In this document: piece after piece, positions 44,254 through 58,000 of the stretch | Position numbering within the stretch: the first letter of the stretch is position 1 | Layout of the letters: every line of letters starts with the position of its first letter | Assembly (NCBI GenBank): GCA_029449245.1 | Contig: JANATF010000004.1 | Coordinates: 744,001-808,000, forward strand | Length of the DNA stretch: 64,000 nt | Source of the DNA: Mortierella alpina | Lineage: Eukaryota; Mortierellomycota; Mortierellomycetes; Mortierellales; Mortierellaceae | Direction: 5' to 3' | Program-made: the position numbers and the translations under genes | The notes under the pieces: model-generated | What the model was told of the DNA's origin: nothing | The model's input: only the letters and a program-made list of their open reading frames with translations | The model's database searches: none

Positions 44254-47200
44254 TTAGTTGAGCATGTCCTGGATGGACATTGCTCGACGCGTACTCGTGC
44301 CATCGCCTTCCTCCTCTTCCTCGTAGTCTTCATCCTCCTCCAACTCATCAAATTCGCTACCGCTAGTGGTCCGAAGGCTGTCATGGCTGCTGCTCTTGAG
44401 TGACATCAACGAGTGCTCACTTTGGCCATCACTCTGATCGCCTTCAAGTTCGTTCTCGTCTCCACTGCTCGTCATCGAGTCCTCCTCCGCGCCTCGGAAC
44501 CTTCTTCCAAGTCCATGCGCCTGCTGCCCTGCAATGGCCATCGAGGCCACATCCAAATCAATGTCCATTGCGGTCGAAGATGATTGATCTTGCTGTCTTG
44601 GTCCTGTACCTAGTGAGGTGGCACTAGCTGTAGTTGTCGTTGATACCGCTGTTCCTGATGCCATTAACTCTGGTGCTGGTGCTGTTGTTGTTTCTGTTGC
44701 TGTTACAGTGGTTGTAGTCGTTGTGAGACTCTTCTTGGGTCGTGAAGAGGACATGGCTTCCTCAAGGAACTCGGGCACCAGAACCCAATATCCGCCTTTC
44801 CCCTTTTTGGCATATTCCAACACCTGCACCTGGTCATTGGTGTCGTCCTTGGAGGAGGAAGAGGAGGATGGTCGTGGCAGGGGTAGTAGTGGTGTCGGTG
44901 GTGGTGGTGGTGCCTGTTGTTTAGATTCATCTTTCTCGTCAGCCGAGCCCGAGCCCAGAGGCCCCGATTTGATGACCACGCGGCGAAAACACTTGTTATG
45001 GCTCAAATTATGTCGCACGGTGTTCTAAAAAAAAAAAGAAAGGAAAGAAAAAATAGGGAGACGCAGGTGGTATGCATGATTGGGTGAGTACAATGAACAC
45101 AATCGATGCATACGATGCACTATGATACCAAGATTATCCCCAGAAAGTGGAATGTAAAAAGCGCAAAGTAAAAAAAAAAAAAAGTGTTTGACAGTTTAGG
45201 CGGCAATAAAAAAAAAAGTTGGGCGTTCAGCCGCGGTGTTGCAACTTTTTTTTACCTGCCATCCCTTGTCGTCGCCATTCATCTGTGGTATCTCCCGACT
45301 GACATAGTCATAGATGTCAGACAGCTTCAATCGTTGAAGTGGTGAGCTCCGAATGGCTTTGATGATGATATTAGAATAAGACTCATTGGGTCGCCGCCTG
45401 CGACGTGTCGTCTTGGTGCCACTACCCACTGGCGCTGCTGTTTGACTGGCCAGTTTGAACGACGCCGCTTGGTCTGTGGTCGTTCCTATTGGCTTCGTCG
45501 TCATCATGGATGGATTGATAACAGTCGCCATCCCCGCAAGCGCGTGTTCCTCTGACCCTGGCATTTGCTCATGACCCATAGAGAACGGATGGCGATGTCG
45601 AGTATGCGGTCGGCTCCTCGACTGCTCCGCTTGATGATGTTGATGCTGATGATGATGCTGGTGGTGTTGGTGGTGTTGATGGTATTGGTGGTGAGGTGAT
45701 GCTGGACTCGATTGCGGAGGCGGCACAAAATATTGACCCTGTGAGACCTGAGTGGTGGGCTGGGGGCCGAATTGTGATGCGTGATGAAAGTAATAGGGAG
45801 TCTCGCGCTCTAAAGAATGGAATCGATCATGTGCAGGTTCACTTGTATGCCCCTCCTGGTGCCAAGAGTGAGCATGTGCGCGACTAGTTTGGTGTGGATG
45901 TTGGTGTTGGTGCTGAGTCTGGGGTGCATGTCCATGATGGCTATGATGATGAAATCGGGGAGGCTGACTGTAATGGTTCTGAGGTGGTGTGTTCATATCA
46001 TCGTGGGGATGTATTACGTGTTCCTTAAGACTGTGGGACATCCTCGCATGATCTTCCAAGGTGGACAAGACGGAGTGCGAAGGTGATGTGGCGTCGAACC
46101 TTGATGAAGTCTCCCGCAGGGCTTGGTGGCTGTGGCGCGTGAGCGAGGGCGAGAGCGATGAAGGTCGGAGGTGCTGCTGATTCTGGCTCTGGCTCTGATA
46201 ATGCTGGTGCTTTTGTTCGTTGTGATGAAGAGTTGTAGGGAAGTGTGGTGGATCTGGACGGTGTGGGTGGTGAGAAAAGTGATCTGACCAGCTCTCAGGG
46301 GTAATGATGTCCCCTCGTTCGTGGCTTGAGACAGCTGAGGTAGTGTCGCAATCCTGGACGCGCTCGGAAGATGGAAAGTGGGAATGGGCTGAAGTTGTAG
46401 AAGGGTATCTAGGCGAAGTCTGGACGTGCGGCGGTGAGTGTGCGGCAGAATATGGCACAAACTCTGTTGATGTTGTTGCGGACCAAAAAATATTCCGCTG
46501 CTCTGACGAGGCTGATGAGTGTGAATCTTGTGTCGTGAAATTGGCCAAGGCCAAAGATGAAGGTCGTGGCGAAAGCGGCGAGACTGAGGACGAGGAGCGG
46601 GGAGAGGTCGCGCTGTAGGGCATATATCTCTCTTGAGGGGCTGATGGTGAAATTCGAGGAGATCGATGGCGAGTGCTCACATTTGTGCCTGCCGAACGTC
46701 TCCTAGCGGTGCTTTGACGCGGAGTCGTCGTGGTGTAGCCTAGTTGGAAGGGGATGGGGGTGAAAGAGCACAAACAAGAATGTACATAAAGAGAACGTTG
46801 TAGATGGTAGTCGTGTTTAGTATCGGATATCACCAGCTAATTTTGGTGTGCATTCGACACGTTTTGAAGAATCGAGACATCGAAGCACCGAAGCAAGACA
46901 AAATGGTCTCTGGATGTATGGTTGATATGGAAGGTGAGAGGGATTGTCGGTCGAGAGCGTTCCACCGTTCTTTTAGGCGCCTCTTTGAGTCGCACCCGTG
47001 GTGCAATTGCAAACGTAAAGAGCAACCCTCACGAGGCTGACGAAACGCATAGCTGCTGTGGGGTTGGGGAGATGGCAGGGGAGAACGCGAGCAAGCAAAA
47101 AGACGTGTCGGTGGCCAAAGTTGTCCAACCTGATGGCCGAGGCGGGATTGAGCTGCGGACGGATGGTGATACCGAAGGAAGAGTATATGTATTGGCTGCA

Positions 47201-48275
47201 GGGTACGGAGCAAGGAAGGCGCAGAAGGGCTCGAGTACCAACAGTGGTAAATGTAAATGTGGGTTATGTCGTTTTGGACTGTGGAGAATGAAAAGGGCCT
47301 GCAGGTTTTCGAGGGAGCGATCCGAGGTGGAGAAGTGGGAGAAAGGAAGAAGAGGAAGATAGAGAGGGAAGGAGAGAGGGACAGAGAGAGACAGACAGAG
47401 AGAGTGAGAGTAAGAGAGAGAGAGCGAGGAAAAGAGTGAACGAGAGAGACAGAGAGAGAGAGGGAAAGAACGAAGAAGCAAGAGAGAAAAAAAAAAGAAA
47501 AGAACGGGAAATCGAATAAAAGACCTGTTTTTTCCCTGTGGGTCGATGCCTGAGTTCGCGCAATGGTGGCGATGGCCCAGGACTCCACGTGAGTTTCTTG
47601 GCTAATGCCTCACACGCACACCCGCTCTCTTCCTGTCTCACCCAAACACAGAAGGGCACTCTCTCGTTTGCTCGTTCGTTCTCCCCCTCTCCCATTCAAC
47701 CGTTCACTCATGAACCCGCTTTCGCGCTCTGTTGGCGGTATCTTTGTCTCTGGAGAGGTCTCATATTTCTGCTCCGTGTAAGGTTTTATCAGCAATGTTC
47801 AGTGAATGGGTGACTCTCAATGAAAAGCGAAGGAAGGCAGTGGTGGGTGGTGCCGGAAGTGGGTTTTTTGCAATGAAGCGGGGAGACATTGTTCATCCTC
47901 ATATGTGGGTGGCTCTCAGGGTCGAGATATTATTAATGGTACAATTCACAAAATAACGGAAACAAAACGGCCATTGTTACCTGGAGGATGGTCGACAGAG
48001 GAGCTGAGCGTCACAGAAGTCCGCTCCATCCGAGCGCGCATTGACTTCGGGGAACTTGTATGATGGTATACCACAGACGTGCTTGAGGTTGAAGGGGACA
48101 CATGTGCGGTAGGTCTGGGGTCTAGAGGAAGTTCAGTGGCCGAGGACCGTCGAGAAGGGCCTGGATAAGATTTGCACTCTTCTTCAGCGCTCTGCTGTAA
48201 CGACCCTGCACGAACTGGGACCATGGCCTTTGACGTCTGACACGCGCTACGAACGTACGGGTAGACGAGTTTCAT
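44254..48275 (-). CDS. Forkhead (winged-helix) transcription factor with an insert in the wing
   Basis: Exons: 48275-47981, 46739-45256, 45024-44254; 849 aa (a second Met at 48224). The DNA-binding domain starts near residue 545 (NESYSNIIIKAIRSSPLQRL, SDIYDYV, NGDDKGWQ) and continues after the intron with recognition helix NTVRHNLSHNKCFRRV (594-609). Wing strand GKGGYWVLVPEF appears only at about 669-680: a 45-50-residue Ser/Pro/Asp insert separates them, where forkheads usually have 10-15 residues. The N-terminal 540 residues are His/Gln/Ser-rich; the C-terminus is acidic (EEDEDYEEEEEGDG). Intron 1 is 1241 nt and CT-rich on the coding strand. Exon 1 joins in phase (PPG/GYTTTT), but the link over such a long intron is less certain than the rest. 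Target pathway unknown. Confidence 0.87.
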
Positions 48276-51200
48276 TTATTTATTTGAAAAGCAAGAAGAA
48301 AATAGTTGTTAAATATGACATCAATGCCCCAAATATCTCCCAGCGAGAAAGAACGGGTGGCCATGCAAGCATAAAAAGAAACACATAGCATCCAGAGAAA
48401 GAAGGAGAGTCTGGGAGCAGGGGCGTGATAAGGACCCAAGAGCCTAAGGTTCGGGCTCACCGAAGAATGTAGAACCATTATTGAATGAAAAAAAATATAA
48501 AATAAGCCTGCTCGTGGTTTGAAGATTTGAACTATGAGCAAAAGGGTATAGGCATTTTATAAATAAGAGCAGAGCAGAACCGTCTTTCTAAAGCCCGGAA
48601 CCGTCAGAAGCGGGATGCATAGAAAACAAGGTGCAAGGAGGTGGGTGCGATATGTTGTAGCCGAGTGAATGAAAAGAAGGCGACAAAGATGCAGAGTGCG
48701 CTACCGTTGTGCTGTCTTTGTTTCAAAATCCGTACCCTGGATCCACGAGCGTGAAGAAAAATAGCGCGAGGTATAGAAATATGGAGTTGGTTCCATAAAT
48801 AGTGGCCGCAAAGAGGGTCCATGTCTCTGAGAGATTGTCGGTCTGCCTTAAGAGCATAAGTAGATCGATCAAATAAGGCTGTGGCAATCAGGACAGGGGG
48901 ACGATTTTGTGATACCGAAAGGGGGGAATGGATGGGGAATGAGCAAGCTTCGGCTCGTGTAGCCTCAGCCCCTGTCAAGAAAGCGGTGTTGGTGCAATAA
49001 AGGAACGCGGCGTGCATTTCAGGACAAGGTTTACGGGAATGGGCGAATGTTCTCATAAAAACAAGGACGAGCAGTCGACAGGCATCGAGAGTGGGCGTGT
49101 GGCATTGTCTCCGAAGGAAGGCATTTGATGCAGGATGTTTCAAAAAAAAAAAAAAAAGGGTGGGGGCGACGAGAGAAAAGGGTGCCGATGATATAGAAGG
49201 AATGGCTGTGAGAGAGCAATGCGGTGAATGAAGGAAAGGGGATCGTTACCTGTGCCAGTGTGAAAATATGGTTCGAAGGCTGGGTCAGAGTGATTGGAAG
49301 AATGAAAAAATAGAGGTGGCGAAGCGCTGCTATGCCCAAGAATTGTGTAATGTACAGGACCAGTTGCTTTTGGCAGTTTTGAACGCAAAGGAAAGAAGCG
49401 AGAGTGAAGAAATAAGATTGGGTTGGGCAGAAAGCGAGGGTGTAAAGAAGTGCAGATGGGCGGCTTACGAGATGACGACGTACAGACAACAAGAGGAGTG
49501 CAAAGAATAAAAAAAGGGGGGGAGGGTGAGAAGAGAACAAACAAGAAGATCAGAAGCAGGAAGGTTGAGAGAAAATAGGGCAAAGGACGGTGACTTGCTC
49601 CACTTTTATTTCTGCACCCAGGATGATCTTTTGTCGTTGCCACTTAAGTAAATCGGGCGGCCCAATCTATACGGAGCTGATATGATATCTAGCGCAACCC
49701 GGGCGGCTCCCCTGGTGGACAGGATTGGCTGGCAAGTAGATCCTGTTTCGGCTGATTTACCCTCACGGGCAGCCGCAAGTACCAGGGACTCGGACAGGAG
49801 CGGGCAGCAAGCTGGCTGGCCAGCCATGTTCCTGAGCAGATGTAAAAACAAATGTCTGATCTGGACAGAGTGGAACAGAGGGAAGGGCTTGTTTTTGGTT
49901 CTGGGTGGAACTTGGCGACCCCTCTAGCCCAATTGCTGGATGTCGACTGCAACCTGCGGGCGGTGTTTGTGAACAAGAGCCTTGAATGACAACTGCTCTC
50001 TCTCTCCTATCCACCTTCACTCTCTGTGTCCCCTTTTTCTTTGTTCCCTTTTTTTTTTCTTGCCATTTCCACTCTATGGCGGTTTTTTTTCATCTCTTGT
50101 AGCCTTCTCCCTGCCACCGTCATCTGAGCACAATGTCAGCATCGCATCGTACTCTGGAGAATGTATCTTTGGAACAATAGTAAACCTTCTCTGCAGATCG
50201 TGTGAAGGCTGCAAAAATAACAAACGACTGAAACAGCTGTAAAGAGCAGACGCAGCCAATAATGAACCTGCAAGGCGTCGTTGTGGAGTGGAGGGAGCAA
50301 AGAATAGAACTGTCTCCAACTAGAATTAAGATTCGCCATGCGTTCTTTCTTAGTTTGCTCTATACATATACATGGGAGCAACCAGGCTACAGGAAGGGTC
50401 CTGATGTCGCGCAGAGAACGACCACTTGTGATCAGCAAAAAGGCGTTCTGTCAACCCCTTCATACTGCGTACCTCTTGACGCGTTATAACACGACCTTCT
50501 GAATTTTGGTAATGAGCAGCGAGTGTTTGGACGATGTTGGGTTTCTCGACTTCTCATGTCGTTGAGCCATGATACACTGCTGCGTACCCCGGTTTCTAAA
50601 ATAGTTTTTCGCGCCGTGACCAAACGCCCACGTTAACCAAGTCCGCGGAAGAATTGAATGCAGGACTACATCTTGGAGGCGTCGTACTTCAACTGCGAGG
50701 TTGAGTGCGGAACTCTATTGAGAGAGAATACACCACTATTGCGACACCAGGGGAGGTCAACAAGCAAAAAAAAAAAAAAGGAGGGGATACAACTTTGCGA
50801 TGCAAGGGTTTAAGAATAATCAACCGATTCAAACTGGGAGAAGCAAAGGTGACCCTGTTGGAAAAAAAAGGAGGAATTTTTTTTTTGTATTGTTGTTGTT
50901 TGCATCAACAAAGGGCTTTTTCAAAGACACCCTCAATTTTGCATTGTCAAAGAAGATATCTCGCCTATTGCCCTATGAAGCGACACCAAGCATGCGGTTG
51001 CCGGTACAGTATGCTATGGCGTAGATAGACACGATCAAGACTGATATTCCTGCATACGCAGCAATGCACACTTGTGGTTTTTTTTCTACTTGATCAACAC
51101 GATAGCGCGCAGAAGGAAAGACGAGTAAAAAAAAGGGGGTGATAATTCGTAGCCCGTCGACCTAGATTCGCCAAGGGCTTGAGATCCTGGTAGGCCTATA

Positions 51201-52099
51201 ACAAGAACCATTAGTGCGCATAATGTCATCCATATGGAGCCATTGAATGGTTCATCGCAAGGGTGCTGCCGCCGAACAGCAGCCGGCGCAGCATATAAGA
51301 CCCTTCATCGGAGCGAGACGGGCTAACACCCTTTGGGTATGTTTGACACAGTTCCAGTGGACAATGTTAGTGATTTGCTGAATTGCTTATGAGAATACTC
51401 CGCTGAACTGGGTGCTGTTGGTGCTGCGGGCACTTCTGAGCTCTTTAGCATAGTCGTCGCCTAAAGGCGTTTGGATCTATTGCCTCACAACAAGTCATGA
51501 AGAGGACGGTTGCCGAAATAAAAATGAGTGCGGCTGTCTTATGTTGTTGGTACTCAATGTTTGCTCAGTCTCAAACCTTGATGTTCGTCATAGACATTCT
51601 ACCATGAACTTGTACGTCCATGCTCTAGAAGACGTTGTGCAAAACGCGGGTGACGGAGGTAACACGCATGCGGAGAATACATGGTGGTATGGAAGCGGCT
51701 AGAGCCTAGACAAGCACCGGTGGGAGCGGAGGGCTACAGAGAGTGTTTGACGCAACATTGGTTTCTCACCACCCGTTAGTGGTTCTTCCAATTCTTCCTT
51801 TGAACCTTGTTACGAGGAAGATGTCTCGGCGTGAACGCTAGTGCTGAGAAATGCGTATTCTTGTCCTAGAGGCAGAATACATGAGTGTTGGTGCCCGAAT
51901 TAGAAGGGCCTTCATTCTGTACATGTACAGCCATCTGCAGGTGTCACATTGGATGGCGTCCGCGTCTTGAAACTGATGCTAGTGCGAACAGGTTGGCTGT
52001 ACTGACGCCTTGAGCAATATTCCATTCTAACAAACATAAGCCCGTCGCTTTCTAGGTGGTGTATGTGGTTTCATTATGAGGCTGTAGAAGGCTCGTCTA
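48276..52099. other. Gene-poor region
   Basis: No supported gene in 3.8 kb. At 49140-49620 the minus strand is T/CT-rich, consistent with promoter or leader DNA of the forkhead gene. From 50 to 52 kb the DNA has many stops in all frames and looks like old decayed sequence without a recognisable element. Confidence 0.4.
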
Positions 52100-55000
52100 T
52101 TACTCAATCAAGAACAGTCGTCTACTCTGCTCCTTGCCATGGCAACGGCTTCCCTCAATCACAACAGGATGCACTTTGCCAGAGTCATGAATGGCTTCCA
52201 GATACACCGCTGGCTGCTGCTCCCATGTACTCTTGTGCAGGCTACCTCCACTCGCCAGTCGCCAGAGCACCTCAAAGACCGGCTTACGGCTACTTACTCC
52301 CCAAGGTGAACTGTCCCGGCCGACCCCTGGGACTTCCCATTCCCGAATCGCTTGTTGCACCTCAAGGACATTTTGGATACATGCCCGCTGGAAGGAGATT
52401 AGCTTCTGGGACACTGACTCTGGTAACTCGGGTCGCGCGACAATCGTCTCTAGTGAGCGCTGAATTAGCTGCATCGAGATCAATGGTTCGCGGTACAGGT
52501 TTGGAGATTCCTTATCAAACAGCATCTTGCTGGGCTGTAATGATTCTGCAACAAGGTGTGCTATAATGAATAATGAGGAAAACACAAATGGAGATAGGGT
52601 TAGGAGACGTCGCGCTCTCAAGCGAAACTTCATTAAAGACTGTGCCGCTTACCTGGCTGTCCTTTGCCCATGTAACCAGAGATCAAAGACTCAACTAAAT
52701 GGTTGAGTTGCGACTCAGTCGCCTCCTTGCCCGCGAACATCTTAAGCTGATAGTCGTAGATCAATGTCAAAGCCCTCTCAGATGAGACTGCATACGACAG
52801 TTGAATGGCGCGTGACACGATTTGCGCTGCCTCTTCCCGCACCTCTGCCTCATCGTCCTGCAACTGCCATGTCAATGTCTCAAAGAGTTTGAGGTATGCC
52901 TCAGTAATGTCAGCTGAGGGCTGTCCTTGGTTTGGTGACAACAGATGGTGGGCAAAGAAGGCGATCGATTCCAAAGCGGCTTCGCGCAATTGAAGTGTCT
53001 AAACATGTTTAGAAGTGACTATTAGGTTGTGTTCTTCACGCGCCTTCCATTGAAAACAAGGCCATCTTCAAAACTGTACCTGATATTCATCAGCGTGCTT
53101 ATAGATAGAGGCTGCCCAACGATTCAAGCAATCGATGCGCAATGTTCTCTCAATAGCGTGGTCATTCCAGATCTATCACGCCGTTGCAGAACAAAACGCC
53201 GAGGTTAGTCCTGACTTGGTCGAACTCTTTTTCAGCATAAGAATAGACATGGCTTACTTACCTGAACAAAGATGCTTCCTGTTGCTGGCAAGATAGCTTC
53301 AACTACCGCAACACCACCAGTGGCCTCGTCATGGATGCGCATACAGAGCCGGTTCCATAACTCAACAATATCCACGCTGGAACCACGGGGAAAGGGACTC
53401 GTTCCTCCGATGATGGATATCAACGCGACCTCAACACGCAGACACTCCAGATTCTCCTCACCCTTGAAGAGGATTTCAATCAAGGTAGTGTGAATCGACG
53501 GAACATCCAAAAACGCGTCAACGCCTCCTCTGTTTGATTCCAACAATGCCTGCAACGTCTCCAACGTTTCCAGGCGCACCTCATACTCCCGATCCTTCAG
53601 CAGGTCCTTGACCAGCTCCGTGGCTTGTCCGTTGTCCAGAGCAGTATTCACTCCAAGTACAGACGCCGAGATCATGGTCCTGGCCATCAACCGTCGAACA
53701 AGATGGCCTCCAATGTGTTGCTGGTAAGTCTGCTTCTCCTCTACGAGTCCTACGACGGCGTAGTCAAGAATAAATCCACGAATGGTCTTGAAGTGGATCC
53801 CACTCAGGCGCTTCATCTCCTCTCGCTCGCTCTCCATCTCCATAGCAGCATCGTCCTCGGCTTCGAAAGAATCGTGTCCCATCCATTCCTCTCCCAGGAC
53901 AAACTCTGCGTATATAGAAAGTACCATCCATCGATTTAGCTGACAACCAGTCTTCAATACGCGCTCACTAACAGGCCCAAAACTGTCAGCGAATTGCATC
54001 ACGAACGCCCGGCGAACCGTCCTGTCAGCAACGCCCTCACCAAGGAGATGTCCACGCAAAAGAAACTGGACCTGGACTAGCAATCCGTGAATTTCGTTCT
54101 GGCTGATCGGTGTCTTTAAGCAGCCCTGTAGAACATCTACGACCAGAGTCATCAGATCCCTCGACGCAATCAGCGGTGTCAGCGCGCGAGCTGCCATCTC
54201 ACGGGTTTTCCAGATAGCACTTGCAGCGCATCGGCGGACCAACGCCACAAACGCTGACATGCCTCCATCGACAGCATCCGCAGGATCTGCATGAAGGCTG
54301 GGCTGTAGTCTCGACAGAAGCGTCAATACCGGGTACAATCCTGGATGGACTCGATCCTGCGACGCCTCGGTCCCCAACAGCTGTCCTACAGCCACCTCAA
54401 GTTGGCCTTGCAGGAACCCAGAAATGCCTTCCAATCGAGCAAACAGCTCGCGACTTGTAATGCCATTGATCGCCAGGTGCTCATCGCGCACCCTCTTGGC
54501 TCCAAAGACACGGTGAAGCAAGGTCGAGAAAAGCATCACTCCACAGTTCCGGACTGCCCACGAAGGAGATGAAAAGGCTCGGATGGAGAGTTCAAGGCCC
54601 TGACCAACGTTTGGCAGAACCGACGTGCTCAACTTTGCATCCATAAACAGCCGGCGGAGGACGTTCATGGCGTGAATCTGTGGCAGATCCACTTGCTGAT
54701 TAGCATCGGCACCGACAGGCTCCTCCGCAATGGCCATCACTCGACGCATCACCATGGGCAGGAGCGTCCGCCTGTTATCTGAGAGTTCAGCATTCACAAT
54801 GGCCAGGATACAGAGCGGCAATCCAGCAGACCGGCGTGTCACAGAAATGGAGTCGCTCAAAATCGAATTCAAGTTCTCCTCCAGCCACGTCCTGGGCAAA
54901 GCAGCCAGCGCTGAATCTTCCGAATTAAGGAGTCGCGTGCAAAGAGAAATATAGGCTGGGAAGACGGAGGAGAACGCTCCCGGATGACGGATAGTGGTCA

Positions 55001-58000
55001 ACAGTCGTCGGAAAAGTGCTCCAGCCCTATCGAGAGCGCTGCACTCGAGAATACCATCTACTTTGAGGGCGGTGCTGTCGATGGTAGCCTTGGACAGGAC
55101 CAGCTCCATAAGAGACGACGACTCCTTGATAGCTCTCCAGCAGTAACTCAGAATGACCTGGTGATTAGGTCCGCCACTTTGCTCAAACTCATCGCCTCCA
55201 GAGGAGCTAATGACTGCATCAATCGACTCTTCCATCTCGGTGAACGTGGCGGGGATATTGCCTTCAGGCGAAGGGTTTGAGAGGACGCCCATGACGACAC
55301 CACAGACACTCTCGACTAGGCTCATCATGTCTGCGTGAACAGCTTGCCACAACGGGCGATGGTTAGTCACCAGAGGAGAAGCATAGTCGATGGAGGAGAA
55401 GAGGTATCGTAGTCCAATCAAGGTGCCGTGCATAGGGTGGTGGTGGGCAGCGTCCAGTTGATTGAGTTTTGCCTTTTCAAGCTGAATCCGGAGCAAGCCC
55501 TGGAGGCGGACGGCAAAGTCCACTATTGGATTGAATGGATAACGAAAGAAAAATCGCACTGCCGTTAGACTGCATGTTGAATGGCATAGAAGACGTGTTA
55601 CTGCGGTGTCAAAACTTGCCTGCAGGAGTTCCAGTCTCCTTAATGGACTGAAGTACCAACTGATCTGCAGCATCTCCATAAGACAGTTGAATGCTCCAGC
55701 CCAGCTCGATCGCATACTTGACAAAGACGGTCTTCAGCACCAGCCCACCCGAGTCGCTCTCGCCAGCTCTAGTGCTCTTCAGCCAATCCAAGCCCCAGCG
55801 TACCAGACCCTCCACAGCCTCCTTCGATTCATAGCCTGCGAATGGAGCCTTAAATGTCATAAGGATATCCAGCGCTTGCTCGCGACAGTGATCGAATGGG
55901 TTCAGCAGGCAACCCAACAGCGTCTTGGTGTGCCCTTCATTGGCAATCGGGAGCTGGAACGGGAATCGAGAGACATCTCCGGCCTTGGATCCTGGTGGCA
56001 GCGGCGTCGAGTCGATACCAAATGTTTTGATAACCATCAGGAGCAATCGTAAACTTGTTGAGACACGCTGGAAGGACGCTCCTGGATAGATGGACGAAAA
56101 GAGGTGATCCAGCAGCCACGTCAGAAACGATCTCGTCTCTTCCACTCTAGCCTCACGCAGCTGAATCATTGCTCCTGCCTCTTCTTCAGTCACGTTCTTC
56201 TTGCCCACTGACGTATGGAGCCTGGCGATTTCCCTTGCTAGTACATAGCAGTTTCCACGGACGCGGAAGAGGAACTTTGACAGATGGGTGTATAGCTTTT
56301 GGCGAAAGTCGGGGACAACAGAGTTCATGTTCAGGGGTAGAAACTGCTTCAATAGCTCGTATTCGACCTGAGCTACTGGTGTGGTCGAACGCTTGGACTC
56401 ACAAAGAATACCAAGTACGTCAATCCTGATGTCGCCCGACGCATGATACATGGCGGAATGAAGAATAGAGATGTCGATCTTTGGCTTGTCCAAGTCGGTT
56501 GAGTTGCTGCTGGTCGAAGAGAGGTCAGAATAGTTGCTGGCATCGATTAGGTCTAGCGACCGAGCGACCTTTATCGCTAAAACAATAGCGTTGAAGCGAT
56601 ACGCCTCGTCCGAGATGAATCCTGGGTAAGAGTGACCTGAACCATTAAGAATGTCCAGCAGAATCCAAAACGCCTCGGGGCACGTCGAAAAGAGAGGCGA
56701 TAGGATAAAGTGGCCCAAGTGTTTGCGGATGTTGTCGTTTTCCGTTGTAAGAGCCTGAGAGACCGACTTTGACCAAAAGTCAAGCCAAGGCTGCATCGCT
56801 TCCTTGCGCGCCGCCCGCACTGCAGCTGGATCCTTGCCCTCCGAACTTTCCGATGCCGCGGTCGTATTTTTTTCCGACTTTCTGCTCGTGGATGCGGACA
56901 AAACCTTGGCACCATTGGCATCCTGCTCGAGACACTCTTTCCATGATTTTTCGATCATGGCGTTAATGGCGACGGCTGCTCCTGGTGCTGTGGCAAGTTG
57001 TTCCAAAGCCATGATCGCCTGCGCGAGAGCGTCCTGCTGGAGCTGCATGACCTCAGCAATAGGAACACGTCCAACGAGAATAGCTAGGATAGAGTACTTT
57101 GACTTGCGATGACTGTCCGCCATCAAGATACGCTGAAGCAGCTGAGTGACAAACGCTGGGGTAGATTGCTCGTCCTGCATCTGTGCCTTAATATACACAA
57201 TGTCCAGGAGCAGCCCCAGAATGTTCTTGACCTTGTGCTGAACAGTATCGACAGGATCCTCCCAGTAATCGAGAACATAGGTCGTCAGCTTCTCCTGTGC
57301 TTGTTGGTTGATGCAGTTCGCCAGCGCCTGTTTCATCTCTGCAGAAGCCGAGGACCGCTCGCCTAGATGGAGTTTTGTCTGCTGCAGCCAGTGCCCCATG
57401 GTCTCGAATGCGCTCGTCTTGCTGGACATGTCCTTGGAGGTGGCGCACAAATAGGCGATCGCATGGAACAGCACCTCATGCAGGACCAACCCGTGTTTTT
57501 GAAGATCGTTAAACACTGCTGGAGCGTACCACTGAGTGACGTTCTCGACGGGCATAACAAGAGCTTCCTGTCGAATGTTGGTCAACAAGCCGCGGACGAC
57601 TCCAAGCATGTACATGCCTGCATCCTCCTCGCCTGGTCCACACTTTTCTCCGAGATAGGTGTTCCAACCAAAGTCCATTGCGACCATAGTCTGAGGAATT
57701 TCGGGCAGGTAAGTCAGATCCTGACCATTGGATCCAAAAACGAGCCCGACAATGCGATGTGAAGCCTCCTGGATACTGGGCGAAGTCAGGTCAATGAGAT
57801 TGGCAAAGATCATTCCAGAAATGGAAGACACGTCGCGATGATAGACAGGAGACGAGGAGATGGTGATGGCGTCCTTCAAAATGCGGATGATATAAAGCTG
57901 TGGGTTATGACTCTCCGAGATCTCAAATTGGTCCGATGGTGAGGGTCCATGGACGGGTGTAGGCGATGCTGATCCGTGGGAGCTGTTAACGATCAGGCGG

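Noticed and set aside
46830-47588. 252-codon minus frame inside the forkhead intron
   Set aside because: Composed of CT-repeat translation (Ser, Leu, Phe runs); the phase-matched splice skips it.
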